Counted from the stretch's first letter, positions 26,632 through 34,481 are shown. The stretch: 34,947 bases of DNA from Rhodopirellula sp. (GCA_002690925.1 NZGD01000270.1:1-34947), one strand, 5' to 3'. Numbers and translations: made by a program. The notes: generated by a model not told the origin, from the letters alone.

Positions 26632-27474
26632 TCACTTCTTTCCCTCGTCTTGCATTTTCGACGGCACCAGCAAGACGCGAAATCCAAGGTTGCCGCTGTT
26701 AAATGCCGGATTAATGCTGCTGCGAACCGCCGAACGAGCATCCCTGGCGGTGCCATACCAACCACCGCCACGCCCCACTGGGGCAAACTCAGACTCGGCA
26801 ACCGTTGGCTCACCTGTTCCCCCTCCCGAGGAGTTGCCAGCCGAACCCTGGCACCACTCCCAAACGTTCCCATGCATGTCATACAGTCCCCAAGCATTGG
26901 GCTGTTTAACACCTACTGGGTGAGTCATGCCTCCAGAATTCGCAGAATACCACCCGTAATTCTCGAGCTCCGATGCTTGATCACCAAAACTGAACTGCGT
27001 GTTGCTCCCAGCACGACATGCATATTCCCACTCAGCATCAGTCGGCAAGCGGTAAACATGGCCAGCCGCCTTCTCGATCGGTAGTTCGCTTAATTTCTCA
27101 CAAAACTCAACTGCGTCATACCAGTCTACTTTCTGAACAGGATGATCAGCCCCCTCGAACTGACTCGGGTTCTCACTCATGATCCGTATGTACTGAACCT
27201 GTGTCACTTCATGGATGCTCATCATGAACGGCTCTGCAAGGGTTACCTCATGTATATCGTCTCCTTCACCCATCGCGAATGTACCCGCGGGGATCAACTT
27301 AAATTCCATACCAATAGAGTTGATTGGTTTTGGCGATCCAACTCGTGCTGCGTCAATCGTGCTGAGATGCGTTGGATTTGAACGCTGACATCCATAAGAA
27401 AAAACAACGATCACAATCACCACAACAAATTTGAAACGCCCCACGCTGCCCTCATCGATTTGGTTGACTGACAT
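26632..27474 (-). CDS. SUMF1-domain lipoprotein (formylglycine-generating-enzyme-like)
   Basis: The N-terminus (FKFVVVIVIVVFSYGC) is a lipoprotein signal with the lipidated cysteine at residue 29. The rest is a SUMF1/FGE-sulfatase domain: IPAGTFAMG, PSQFEGADHPVQKVDWYDAV, RLPTDAEWEYACRAG, YDMHGNVWEWC and GRGGGWYGTARDARSAVRSS ending GNLGFRVL. The C-terminal motif lacks the cysteine pair ('C...SYC') used by true formylglycine-generating enzymes, so sulfatase activation is unlikely; other SUMF1 proteins act as binding domains or in other oxidations. The ATG at 27474 is placed within a 12-bp direct repeat. No sulfatase gene lies in the window. Confidence 0.9.
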   Translation of the reverse strand: MSVNQIDEGSVGRFKFVVVIVIVVFSYGCQRSNPTHLSTIDAARVGSPKPINSIGMEFKLIPAGTFAMGEGDDIHEVTLAEPFMMSIHEVTQVQYIRIMSENPSQFEGADHPVQKVDWYDAVEFCEKLSELPIEKAAGHVYRLPTDAEWEYACRAGSNTQFSFGDQASELENYGWYSANSGGMTHPVGVKQPNAWGLYDMHGNVWEWCQGSAGNSSGGGTGEPTVAESEFAPVGRGGGWYGTARDARSAVRSSINPAFNSGNLGFRVLLVPSKMQDEGKK

Positions 27475-27484
27475 TTGGTTGACT
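27458..27484. repeat. 12-bp direct repeat at the SUMF1 gene start
   Basis: ATTTGGTTGACT occurs at 27458-27469 and again at 27473-27484, a period of 15 bases, on either side of the start codon. It looks like a small tandem duplication that kept the reading frame. Confidence 0.7.
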
Positions 27485-27600
27485 TACATGTGCAACTTGA
27501 TCGCAAGAAAAAGCGACACTCGCTGCATTGGCAGCTCGGCATGGAGTCGGTGCGGTACGTTTTGCGATCAAACGCCCAGCAACTTAAACGCAAATAAACC

Positions 27601-27654
27601 GCAACTTAAAAGCAACTTAAAAGCAACTTAAAAGCACCTCAAAAGCAACTTTTA
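27601..27654. repeat. 11-bp tandem repeat with phased A-tracts
   Basis: GCAACTTAAAA occurs three times perfectly (27601, 27612, 27623), followed by GCACCTCAAAA (27634) and a partial copy. The A-tracts recur each 11 bases, close to one helical turn, a pattern known to bend DNA. It lies about 125 bases upstream of the SUMF1 gene. Confidence 0.9.
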
Positions 27655-27730
27655 CAACGCACTTTTCTAGTCGCACCGGTTGTTGCCCCTGATCAAATTC
27701 GCATGCCAAACAGTTAGCTCCTAGCGGACG

Positions 27731-27826
27731 CTAGTCATCCCAACCAGACACAATTTTAACCAGCCATCGCACGCCGTAACAAACAAAAATCGGAACAACG
27801 ATATAACAAACAACATCAAGGACCAT
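27731..27826 (-). CDS. Possible 31-residue membrane peptide
   Basis: The ORF starts ATG-GTC-CTT and is preceded by GGAG eight bases upstream. The product is MVLDVVCYIVVPIFVCYGVR followed by WLVKIVSGWDD: one hydrophobic segment with a basic and tryptophan-rich end, typical of small single-span membrane peptides. It is too short for family recognition. The good ribosome binding site and clean transmembrane pattern support it; chance cannot be excluded. Confidence 0.35.
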   Translation of the reverse strand: MVLDVVCYIVVPIFVCYGVRWLVKIVSGWDD

Positions 27827-28809
27827 TTTGATCACTCCGCTGACAGTATGTGCAATCGGCTTATCAAAGACCTAACAGTTTATCATCACCGAAAACTCAA
27901 CGGCAACAGATGCGAGAAGCAACACAGGATCGAGCGTTGCCTCCATTCCGTTGGCATAGCGATTCTGCAACTTACCGCTGTCGTACTTTCCAAATAACCC
28001 AGCAACCCATTTCCGTCGTTCCGATAATTAGTTGGGCTTGAGTTGGTCAACGAGACTGTCCCGACTCCGTGCTGCGTCTTCGCCCCCCTGCCGCAGCAGA
28101 CAACGACGCAATTAACCGGCTTGTAGTACACACCACCAACCCACCTAACGCAGGCAGTTTCACAAGTCTGCAAAGTCAATTCCTTGCCAATCATCGAGAC
28201 GAGATTTTCAAAAAGCACATCCGTCCAGGATCTCCCACAAAACCTCCGAAGTATCAAACGCCGGGAGGACATGAACCGTGTAATTTTTCGATGCGTTCAG
28301 TGTTGATTGATGACGTTTACAAAATTCGTCCCGCGAAAACCGTGTCAAAAAGCCTCAAACCGTAAAGCGGACAGGCAACGAGCCGTTTCAGAATTCCCGA
28401 GCCTCACTGGGTACAGACCTGCTGAAAACGTCCAGTCACGGATGCTTGTACATGGTTTGACACCTCAGAGAAGATTGCGATGCAGCATTATGCAAAGACT
28501 CGCAACTGTAACATGAGGCGTGCTGATGCCGAGCAGTCTGCCGTCATGATCAAAGACAGGCAATGTAGCGCAAGCAGTCTTTTCCAAAAAGAGAGTCATT
28601 CCCTGGTATGGAATCTACATAGAAGATGCTATTGGTCCCCAAATCAAACTGAATGCAGCCAGCAGCAATATCCCCTCAAAACGCAGGCCCATGACTATTT
28701 GTCCGCGAGTTTAGATAGGCCCTCTACGCTGCGTAACTTTTTAGCAACAAAAAGAGTGACAGTGTGTGTGATGGGCATGTCGCGATTCTACGACGCTTAG
28801 CGGTGGTGG
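27827..28809. other. Gap of about 1 kb
   Basis: ORFs of 98-128 codons exist on both strands here but none has a domain, ribosome binding site or regular codon use. I see nothing else. Confidence 0.35.
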
Positions 28810-30306
28810 CTAACGCTCAACCTTGCAGCTTGGAGATACCTCCTGGAACTTCTTGACGGCAGCGTCGCTGACCTGAGTGCCCTTGAGCCCCAACGCCTCA
28901 AGCTTCCTCAGCCCTTCCAGATGCAGCAGTCCCACGTCAGTCACTTTGGTGTTCCAAAGCCCCAGTCCCTGGAGCTCCGTCATCTCTTGCAGGTATACCA
29001 GTCCAGCGTCACCGACCTCGGTGTTACTGAGGTTAAGACCTTTTAAATTCGTCAGCCCTTTCAGGTGTACCAGTCCAGCGTCGGTGATTCCCGTGTCGGT
29101 GAGCCAGAGCCTTTCAAGGTTTGTCAAACTTTTCACGTGCACCAGTGCGGCATCGGTGACGTTGGTGCGGGTGAATCCCAATGCTTGGAGATTTTTCAAC
29201 CCATTCAGATGCACCACCCCCGCGTCGGTGACCTTGGTTCTCCGGATGATTAATAATTCAAGGTTGACCAACCCCTTCAGGTGCACCAATCCAGCGTCGG
29301 TGATCTCGGTGTTGTTAAGGTACAGCTCCTTGAGTTTAGTGAGCCCCTTGAGGTGTTCCAATGCAGCATCCGTGATCTTGGAGTAGCCGCATCGCACCTT
29401 GATAACGTCATTGTTGTCGTCGACGGTGACCTTCCCGCCCAGCTTCTTAATAGCGGTTATCGCTTCATCAGGCGTTGAGTTTTCGGGTTCGGTGACTGCG
29501 GGTTCGGTAACTGCGGGTTCGGGGGCTGCGGGTTCGGGGGCTGCGGGTTCGGGGGCTGCGGGTTGGCGGAGGGACACAACCTCCTGGACGTAAACCAGTT
29601 CACCATCCTCGAAGACCTCAAGCGTATTCAAAAGCTTGTCGTTGCCGACACGCTGCACGACGTTCTTGCTAGTGTTTCTAGATGGAGGTGACGTGGGCGC
29701 TGACTGACCTTGGTAGATTCGCTTGTACGGATCATAGACTTCATGGGTCACCGTCTCGGGATTCCCCCCCCATTTAAGGTAAACAATGAAAATACTACTG
29801 GCATAGTCATATTTCTTACGCCCAAAATACGTCACTTTCTGGCCGTTTTGCATCAATGAAAATACATACTCAAGCGACTTCCCTTTCACCTTCCAGCGTA
29901 CATCCATCGTGTGCTCAATCGCCTGGGGTTCAGCTCCCGTCGGTATCCCCTGCCCCGTCGTTTTCCAGCGGCCGATCTCATAAGCCAAAATCTCTTCCAC
30001 CTGCTTGGGTGTCAGTTTCTTGGTCGCATTGCCTGTCTTTGCGGCGGTGTCCATGGCGTGGTTTCGTGGAGAAGCGTCGACTTCGTCCTCGCTCACCGGT
30101 ACCGACTCGTCAACATCCTTGACTGAAAGATCCCCAGGCGTTGGTGCGCAACCAACGACAAAGACCAGCCACAGCCATATAGCGGCAATCCGAAGCACCC
30201 AGGAGAACCCAGGTAATTCCCCAGCATCGGCCAAGCGTTTTATCTTTGCGAGGCTAAGCGGACGACCTTGGACCTTTTTGCGGCGTTTGATGAAAAATCC
30301 ACTCAT
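28810..30306 (-). CDS. LRR lipoprotein with a GYF_2-like N-terminal remnant
   Basis: The 498-residue protein has an unusual start. KKVQGRPLSLAKIKRLADAG (residues about 10-29) resembles the core of a GYF_2 domain, then a hydrophobic segment ends in the lipobox-like VVGC (Cys53), so the exported form would lose the GYF-like part. A 150-residue domain of unknown type follows, with WGGNPETVTHEVYDPYKRIY. Next is a repetitive linker of AAPEP/VTEPA units. The C-terminal half has eight leucine-rich repeats of the ITDAGLVHLKGL type, which probably bind a partner at the envelope. The long n-region makes processing as a lipoprotein uncertain; the protein may be an inner-membrane protein instead. No clear ribosome binding site is seen at the ATG. 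Confidence 0.85.
   Translation of the reverse strand: MSGFFIKRRKKVQGRPLSLAKIKRLADAGELPGFSWVLRIAAIWLWLVFVVGCAPTPGDLSVKDVDESVPVSEDEVDASPRNHAMDTAAKTGNATKKLTPKQVEEILAYEIGRWKTTGQGIPTGAEPQAIEHTMDVRWKVKGKSLEYVFSLMQNGQKVTYFGRKKYDYASSIFIVYLKWGGNPETVTHEVYDPYKRIYQGQSAPTSPPSRNTSKNVVQRVGNDKLLNTLEVFEDGELVYVQEVVSLRQPAAPEPAAPEPAAPEPAVTEPAVTEPENSTPDEAITAIKKLGGKVTVDDNNDVIKVRCGYSKITDAALEHLKGLTKLKELYLNNTEITDAGLVHLKGLVNLELLIIRRTKVTDAGVVHLNGLKNLQALGFTRTNVTDAALVHVKSLTNLERLWLTDTGITDAGLVHLKGLTNLKGLNLSNTEVGDAGLVYLQEMTELQGLGLWNTKVTDVGLLHLEGLRKLEALGLKGTQVSDAAVKKFQEVSPSCKVER
29485..29564. repeat. 15-bp tandem repeat coding a Pro-Glu-Ala linker
   Basis: Five 15-bp units (GGGTTCGGKGRCTGC on the plus strand) begin at 29485, 29500, 29515, 29530 and 29545. 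On the minus strand they encode five-residue AAPEP/VTEPA units. The unit preserves frame, so its copy number can change without breaking the gene. Confidence 0.9.
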
Positions 30307-30728
30307 GGCCTGTGCTTGCTCATTGGTAACTTTGAAACGCGTCTACTTCTTGTTGCACCAACAGTAACGAGGTGTCTTATCACATGCAAACTTTACGCCA
30401 CGAATACTCAAACGGATCCTGCCGCGACAATCCTCAACCACCAAAAGCACAAACAATCGAGTTGGCTACTTCAAGTGCCTGCATTAATTGCCCCACTGTA
30501 AGGCCACACCAAAGCCACCTGTGTCGCTAGCCCAACAAGCACCAACACTATAAAGTATTCCATTAACACCCCGAGTCAGTTTTTGTTTTTGATTCGAAGC
30601 ATCCCGTTCTCACCGCCTAGCAACTCCCTTCTCTAAATTCTCGCATGGTTTCGGTCAGTCAGTCATTGGTGACGCGAGAGGCTAGGAGATGATGCCGAGT
30701 GACAAATGGTGGTGTGCGCGTCAGTCAC
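30307..30728. other. Gap upstream of the LRR gene
   Basis: No gene or regulatory element can be supported in this stretch. Confidence 0.3.
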
Positions 30729-30818
30729 TTAATTCAGGTTCTGCTTTCCGTACTCGGCTTCCAGTTGTTCGATCTTAGCTAAAGGGACATCTGCCAAGAA
30801 CGATCCTCCGAAGAAAAA
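30729..30818 (-). pseudogene. C-terminal remnant of an unknown gene
   Basis: On the minus strand a frame ending at 30729 reads FFFGGSFLADVPLAKIEQLE and then AEYGKQNLN and stops. It looks like a genuine protein end. Upstream the frame runs straight into REP-like repeat A without a start codon, so the gene's 5' part appears to have been replaced. I do not recognise the protein. Confidence 0.35.
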
Positions 30819-30836
30819 AAGCCAGAAAAGGCGGCA

Positions 30837-30901
30837 AGAATCTTTATCGCTCGTCAGAATCGATTCTAAGTCGATTCGAGATACGAGTCCTGACCCCTTT
30901 T
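30837..30901. repeat. REP-like repeat, copy A
   Basis: This is a 65-bp element that shares the core TCTAAGTCGATTCGAGA then ACGAGTCCTG then CCCCTTTT with copy B at 31379. It contains the perfect palindrome AGAATCGATTCT (30856-30867). Elements with an 'AGTCCTGACCCCTTTT' end are, as I recall, widespread intergenic repeats near REP-associated (RAYT-type) transposases; no transposase is present here. Confidence 0.7.
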
Positions 30902-31064
30902 ACTTCTCCTGACCCAGTTCTCCTTCCGCACACTTTTCCTTTCCCAGTCCTATTTTTGAAACTAAACTGCGTCTACGATTGAGATTACGCGAAGTCCTTT
31001 TGCGATATACCCTCCACCTTGGATCCAACGTTCAAACGAATAACTCATCAGGAATCAAACTTTC

Positions 31065-31325
31065 ATGGCGAAGAAACACTTCAAATTGCAGCACAGCGAG
31101 AGCGTCATCGTACAAGCCGCCGCACAAATCTATGCGGCATATATCGCGAGCGGTCGCGTTGCTGAAGGTGACGAGGCCAGTTGGATGAAGCGCTCTATCA
31201 AAGAAGCTGTGATGATCGGCCAAGCAACAGACGACACGATAATCAGCGACTCCGAGATCGATGCGACAGAGGCCCAGAATTCCGGTGCGATCTCGGTCGG
31301 ACGAATCAGGACAAATGGAAGTTGA
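31065..31325 (+). CDS. Conserved-looking small protein, unknown function
   Basis: This 86-residue soluble protein reads like a real gene: an alpha-helical core with LQHSESVIVQAAAQIYAAYI followed by EASWMKRSIKEAVMIGQ. I associate this pattern (an 'SE.VIVQAAA.IYAAYI..G' block plus 'WM..SI.EA') with small planctomycete proteins of unknown function. The last 15 or so residues (ATEAQNSGAISVGRIRTNG) look atypical and run towards repeat copy B, so the original C-terminus may have been replaced. The ATG has AGGA 11 bases upstream. Copies A and B of the REP-like repeat flank the gene at about 160 and 55 bases. Confidence 0.7.
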   Translation: MAKKHFKLQHSESVIVQAAAQIYAAYIASGRVAEGDEASWMKRSIKEAVMIGQATDDTIISDSEIDATEAQNSGAISVGRIRTNGS

Positions 31326-31378
31326 TTGGACGAATAATCTAAGCAACAGCCACCTGGTTCACGGCAGAAGAGGAATCA

Positions 31379-31444
31379 GGACTCTTTGTCGCTCGCAAGA
31401 GTCCTTTCTAAGTCGATTCGAGAAACGAGTCCTGCCCCCTTTTC
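31379..31444. repeat. REP-like repeat, copy B
   Basis: This is the same orientation and core as copy A. It has a perfect nine-base stem, AGGACTCTT (31378-31386) and AAGAGTCCT (31397-31405) with a ten-base loop, and a second short hairpin at GATTCG-AGAAA-CGAGTC. The hairpins are kept while the loop and stem bases differ from copy A, as expected for a folded element. Confidence 0.7.
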
Positions 31445-31513
31445 CATTTCGTCAGATGTGACCACGACACCCGTTCCTGTTAACTCAAAAAGGCCCGAGG
31501 CGACCTTGCCACG

Positions 31514-31532
31514 ATCAAAAGCATGTTTTGAT
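31514..31532. other. Short perfect hairpin ATCAAAA-GCATG-TTTTGAT
   Basis: A seven-base stem with a five-base loop sits between repeat B and the IS3 remnant. It has no following T-run in either direction, so it is not called a terminator. Confidence 0.4.
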
Positions 31533-31584
31533 TGAACGTTCTGGACCGTCGTTAGCGTGTTGAAAATCGATAAGTTGTTTGATG

Positions 31585-31881
31585 AACGGGGCTACGCTAA
31601 GATCCAAGCTTAGGCCGCGTTTCGCGATGAGTTGCTGAACCGTGAAATCTTCCTGAGCTTCGAGGAAGCTTGCTGGGTGATTGATCGCTGGCGACTGGAC
31701 TACAACCATCACCGCATACATAGTTCAACCGCATACATAGTTCATTGGATTACCAGACCCCTGCCGCATATGCGGCGGGCTGTGTTCTTCCGGCTTCGGC
31801 TACGCCTCAGCCTCCAGAACACAGTCGCTTTACTAACCCCAATTCTCTCACTCAACCTGGGGCAAAGACCGGGGGGTAGTC
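31585..31881 (+). mobile_element. IS3-family transposase (OrfB) C-terminal remnant, broken
   Basis: The end of an IS3-type OrfB transposase is readable. FRDELLNREIFLSFEEA and DRWRLDYNHHRIHSS match the region after the catalytic glutamate, and in another frame LDYQTPAAYAAGCVLPASAT onward to a stop at 31881 gives the C-terminus. An in-frame TAG replaces a residue before FRDELLN, and a 17-bp tandem duplication at 31712-31745 shifts the frame. The DDE core and OrfA are missing. It is a dead fragment of about 300 bases; CTGTGTTCT/AGAACACAG (31780-31788/31816-31824) is an inverted pair within it. Confidence 0.85.
31712..31745. repeat. 17-bp tandem duplication that frameshifts the IS3 remnant
   Basis: CCGCATACATAGTTCAA (31712-31728) is followed directly by CCGCATACATAGTTCAT (31729-31745). 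Removing one copy restores a continuous HRIHSSLDYQTPAAYAA reading, so the duplication itself caused the frameshift. Confidence 0.9.
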
Positions 31882-32388
31882 AGCAGGTTCTGCCCACGAA
31901 ACGCACTCTACCTATTACAGCCCCGCCCTGTCGCTCTGTCCCGAGCCGCGGGGTTTTGCATGCTGGTTGCAGTCAATCATGCTTTACCCACTGCGGCGTG
32001 TGATGCTTTCTGACAATCAGGAAAGCCGTTAAAAGACAAATCCCCGGTGTGAGACATTTCCCAGGTGTGAGACATTTACTCATGCTTCCTCCAGTGCCTG
32101 CTGAAACACCACAAACATCAACAGAGAGGAAATCAAAACGCATGGCGACCGAATATGTTTCGATAGAACAATCTGACCTGACAGGTGCGATTCTACCACG
32201 TTGCTTCTGAGCGTAAACTTCATCCAGCGCCAGCCAGTCCACAAGTCATTCCCGGCATGTCCTTTCGCAAGTTTTGTTCTGGTTTTCGTTCAACAATGCC
32301 ATCTGCCGAGTGCTTTTTCCATCGCTGCAGGCTTGTTCTTTACCACCTTCTGTGGCCCCGTGTATTGTCGTGTGTGTCACCACCCGCG
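31882..32388. other. Gap between IS3 remnant and Sel1 gene
   Basis: No gene is supported. It holds the direct repeat at 32046-32077. Confidence 0.35.
32046..32077. repeat. 14-bp direct repeat, period 18
   Basis: GGTGTGAGACATTT occurs at 32046-32059 and 32064-32077. It may be the scarred end of a mobile element but no transposase belongs to it. Confidence 0.8.
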
Positions 32389-33021
32389 TTACCACCAGAA
32401 TCGTTTGGCCGGCATCTGCGGTCGTCGCTTGCGGCCGTATCGGTTGAGGTAGTCAGCAGCCCGCTTTTTTGCGCCGGCCAACATGCCGTTACGCTTGTTG
32501 CCAAGCGCCGCCTCGGTGGCATGTAACCTAAGAAGAAAGCCTTTGTGACCGATTTTACAACCAACCGCATACCAAGCGTACGCTTCTACCAAGTCCTGTG
32601 GCACGCCTATTCCATCCTCGTTCATTACACCGATGCGCGAAACTGCGTCCACATGTCCTTGCTTGGCTGCCTTCAGATACCACTCTGCGGCTTCCACCTG
32701 ATCCAGCAGCACACCTTCGCCGCGGTAGTACATTCCACCGAGCCTGTATTGCGACTCGGGATACCCCCGTTCCGCTGCCACGCGATACCACTTAACAGCC
32801 TCCACCGCATCTTGTGTCACACCAATGCCATCGGCATACATTTCCCCCAGCGTCATCTGAGCATCCGCACTCCCACCCTCCGCTGCTGTTCTTGTTTCGT
32901 CAAAATCAGGAACGTCCGACTTTAGAGAATTTCTCCAAGACTGGATTCTCCTCGAAGATGGATCTTCAGAGCAGCCACCCAACAACAATAAGAACGCAGC
33001 CAGAAACTTGATCAGTCGCAT
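32389..33021 (-). CDS. Sel1-repeat lipoprotein
   Basis: The 210-residue protein starts MRLIKFLAAFLLLLGGC, a lipoprotein signal with the cysteine at residue 17. It contains at least three Sel1-like repeats of about 36 residues ('A...LG.MY..G.GV..D..EA..WY..AA..G'), such as MYADGIGVTQDAVEAVKWYR. These helical repeats form a protein-interaction solenoid. The C-terminus is strongly basic (NRYGRKRRPQMPAKRFWW), unusual for a lipoprotein end. I choose the ATG at 33021, with TGAGG five to six bases upstream; the longer ORF to 33570 has no protein-like sequence. The partner is unknown. Confidence 0.87.
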   Translation of the reverse strand: MRLIKFLAAFLLLLGGCSEDPSSRRIQSWRNSLKSDVPDFDETRTAAEGGSADAQMTLGEMYADGIGVTQDAVEAVKWYRVAAERGYPESQYRLGGMYYRGEGVLLDQVEAAEWYLKAAKQGHVDAVSRIGVMNEDGIGVPQDLVEAYAWYAVGCKIGHKGFLLRLHATEAALGNKRNGMLAGAKKRAADYLNRYGRKRRPQMPAKRFWW

Positions 33022-33148
33022 GCCAACCTCAGTGGTGTAAAACTTTTCAGGTGAGCAATCAGAGAAAGCCAACGCAAATCCAGCGGTGCAGGGCGGAACT
33101 GAAATCCTCAATGAATATTCAATGGTGACAACGTAACACAAAAGCGGC

Positions 33149-33232
33149 GGGAACTCATGGGATTCGAACCTGCAATGACGGATCCTTGCCGGCACACAGC
33201 TTATCCGACTTGACAGCGCATCATACTCTTCC
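33149..33232 (-). pseudogene. tRNA-like scar
   Basis: On the minus strand a T-loop-like GCAGGTTCGAATCCC, a D-loop-like CAAGTCGGATAAGC and a possible anticodon stem GCCGG-CAAGGAT-CCGTC are spaced as in an 84-base tRNA, with GGAA facing TTCC at the ends. The T stem and most of the acceptor stem do not pair and the anticodon loop lacks U33, so it cannot work as a tRNA. Confidence 0.25.
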
Positions 33233-33263
33233 GATGAAAACGCCCGAGAAAGATTCCCCCCTG

Positions 33264-33291
33264 TCCCTGCGATGCGGAGGAGTTTTTTTTT
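33264..33291 (+). terminator. Terminator-like hairpin with T-run
   Basis: TCCCTGC-GAT-GCGGAGGA forms a seven-base stem with one bulge, followed by nine T residues (33283-33291). It has the form of an intrinsic terminator on the plus strand, but no plus-strand gene precedes it; the genes on both sides are on the minus strand. It could end an unrecognised RNA. The gap 33022-33434 holds nothing else except the tRNA-like scar. Confidence 0.4.
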
Positions 33292-33434
33292 GGCGACATT
33301 GGATGCATCCCATGGGACTCCAGCGTTAAATTTCAATCCACCGTGACAGCACGATCCTGCTGTTTCATCGGAAGAGTGCCACCGTTTGAGTACGCCTGGT
33401 TGAGTATCCCTGCAGCATGCGAATCTGGCATCGT

Positions 33435-34481
33435 TCACCGCGACTCGGCATTGCTTGATTTTTGCTCTTTTCGCATCGCTGATGACACGGCACTTGAAGG
33501 AACGACAAGGACCGTCCCATGTCGCATTTGCGCTGCTGGCAAGGACATTTCCGCCGATCGGTTGGTCCAAGTCTGCAGGTCAGGACTCGTTGCCAGACAA
33601 TAGGAAAAAGCACTTCCCGGCGAATCCCAATACAGGAACCACATGCTTTCACGTTTGAACAGCGAAGGACCTTCGCCCATCTGGTTCACAATGGAAGTTC
33701 CCGAACCGACGATTGGCGGGCCAAGCCTTGCATCATAGGGTCCTTGCATCCTGTTGCTGAATGTAAGCCGCAAATTCTTACCACCGCGTTCCGGCTTCAA
33801 CTCATGCTTGATGACCATCACCCAACGATCGTCTGTTGAGTCCTCGGTATTGCGGTCATCGTGGGCGATAAACGGATCAATGACACTGAATTCGGGATCG
33901 GGACTGAAGAACAATTCGGGTGCAGTAAAGGACTCGAAGTCCTTGGTGCGACTTGCATAACTACGATGGTCGTAGCCGTGCATATCTTCGCTTCCATCCC
34001 CATCGTCGAACTCAGCCTTGAGTGTTGAACTCCACAGAATCAAGTACTCCTCTTTTTCAGGATCCCACATCAACTCGGGGGCCCATGTGTTACGGGCATC
34101 AGTGCGATCACCCCAGACATCAATTTTCCGCGGTCTTGACCATATTTTCAGATCGGACGAATTGGAATAGCCAATGCTGCGAGAGTTCCAACTCGTGGTC
34201 CACACCATGTGAAACTTACCATCGCGAAAAACGATCGACGGATCACGAGTCAGACTTTCATCGCCCCACGGAGGTGCTGGCATGATGACTTTGCCATTGT
34301 TCAACCAGTCAAACTTCAGACCGTCGTAGCTGTAGGCAAAGTAGACCCCCGTTTCACCGTTACCCAAAAAGTATGGCAACAGGAACAGCTCGTCTTTCTT
34401 TTCCTCAGCGGATACTGGTACTGTCGACAAAAACAGGGGCAACAGTAAACAGCCCAGCAGCACAAGGGATCGCGCGTACAT
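33435..34481 (-). CDS. Exported GH43-type five-bladed beta-propeller glycosidase
   Basis: The mature protein fits glycoside hydrolase family 43-like arabinosidases/xylosidases. TRDPSIVFRDGKFHMVWTTS holds the expected catalytic base region (RDP), NTWAPELMWD follows, then FSVIDPFIAHDD and GEGPSLFKRE with the likely acid glutamate. The signal peptide MYARSLVLLGCLLLPLFLST ends near VSAEEK, so it is secreted or periplasmic and probably releases sugars from plant or algal polysaccharide. I choose the ATG at 34481, directly before the signal; it has only a weak Shine-Dalgarno sequence. An upstream ATG at 34592 has AGGAAAG but adds a soluble 37-residue leader. No transporter or other glycosidase lies beside it. 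Confidence 0.85.
   Translation of the reverse strand: MYARSLVLLGCLLLPLFLSTVPVSAEEKKDELFLLPYFLGNGETGVYFAYSYDGLKFDWLNNGKVIMPAPPWGDESLTRDPSIVFRDGKFHMVWTTSWNSRSIGYSNSSDLKIWSRPRKIDVWGDRTDARNTWAPELMWDPEKEEYLILWSSTLKAEFDDGDGSEDMHGYDHRSYASRTKDFESFTAPELFFSPDPEFSVIDPFIAHDDRNTEDSTDDRWVMVIKHELKPERGGKNLRLTFSNRMQGPYDARLGPPIVGSGTSIVNQMGEGPSLFKRESMWFLYWDSPGSAFSYCLATSPDLQTWTNRSAEMSLPAAQMRHGTVLVVPSSAVSSAMRKEQKSSNAESR

Noticed and set aside
28877..29386. 169-codon repetitive plus-strand ORF
   Set aside because: It is the antisense reading of the LRR repeats, which explains its periodic sequence.
31973..32242. 89-codon minus-strand ORF with repeated KCLTPG
   Set aside because: The repetition comes from the 18-bp direct repeat; there is no domain or ribosome binding site.
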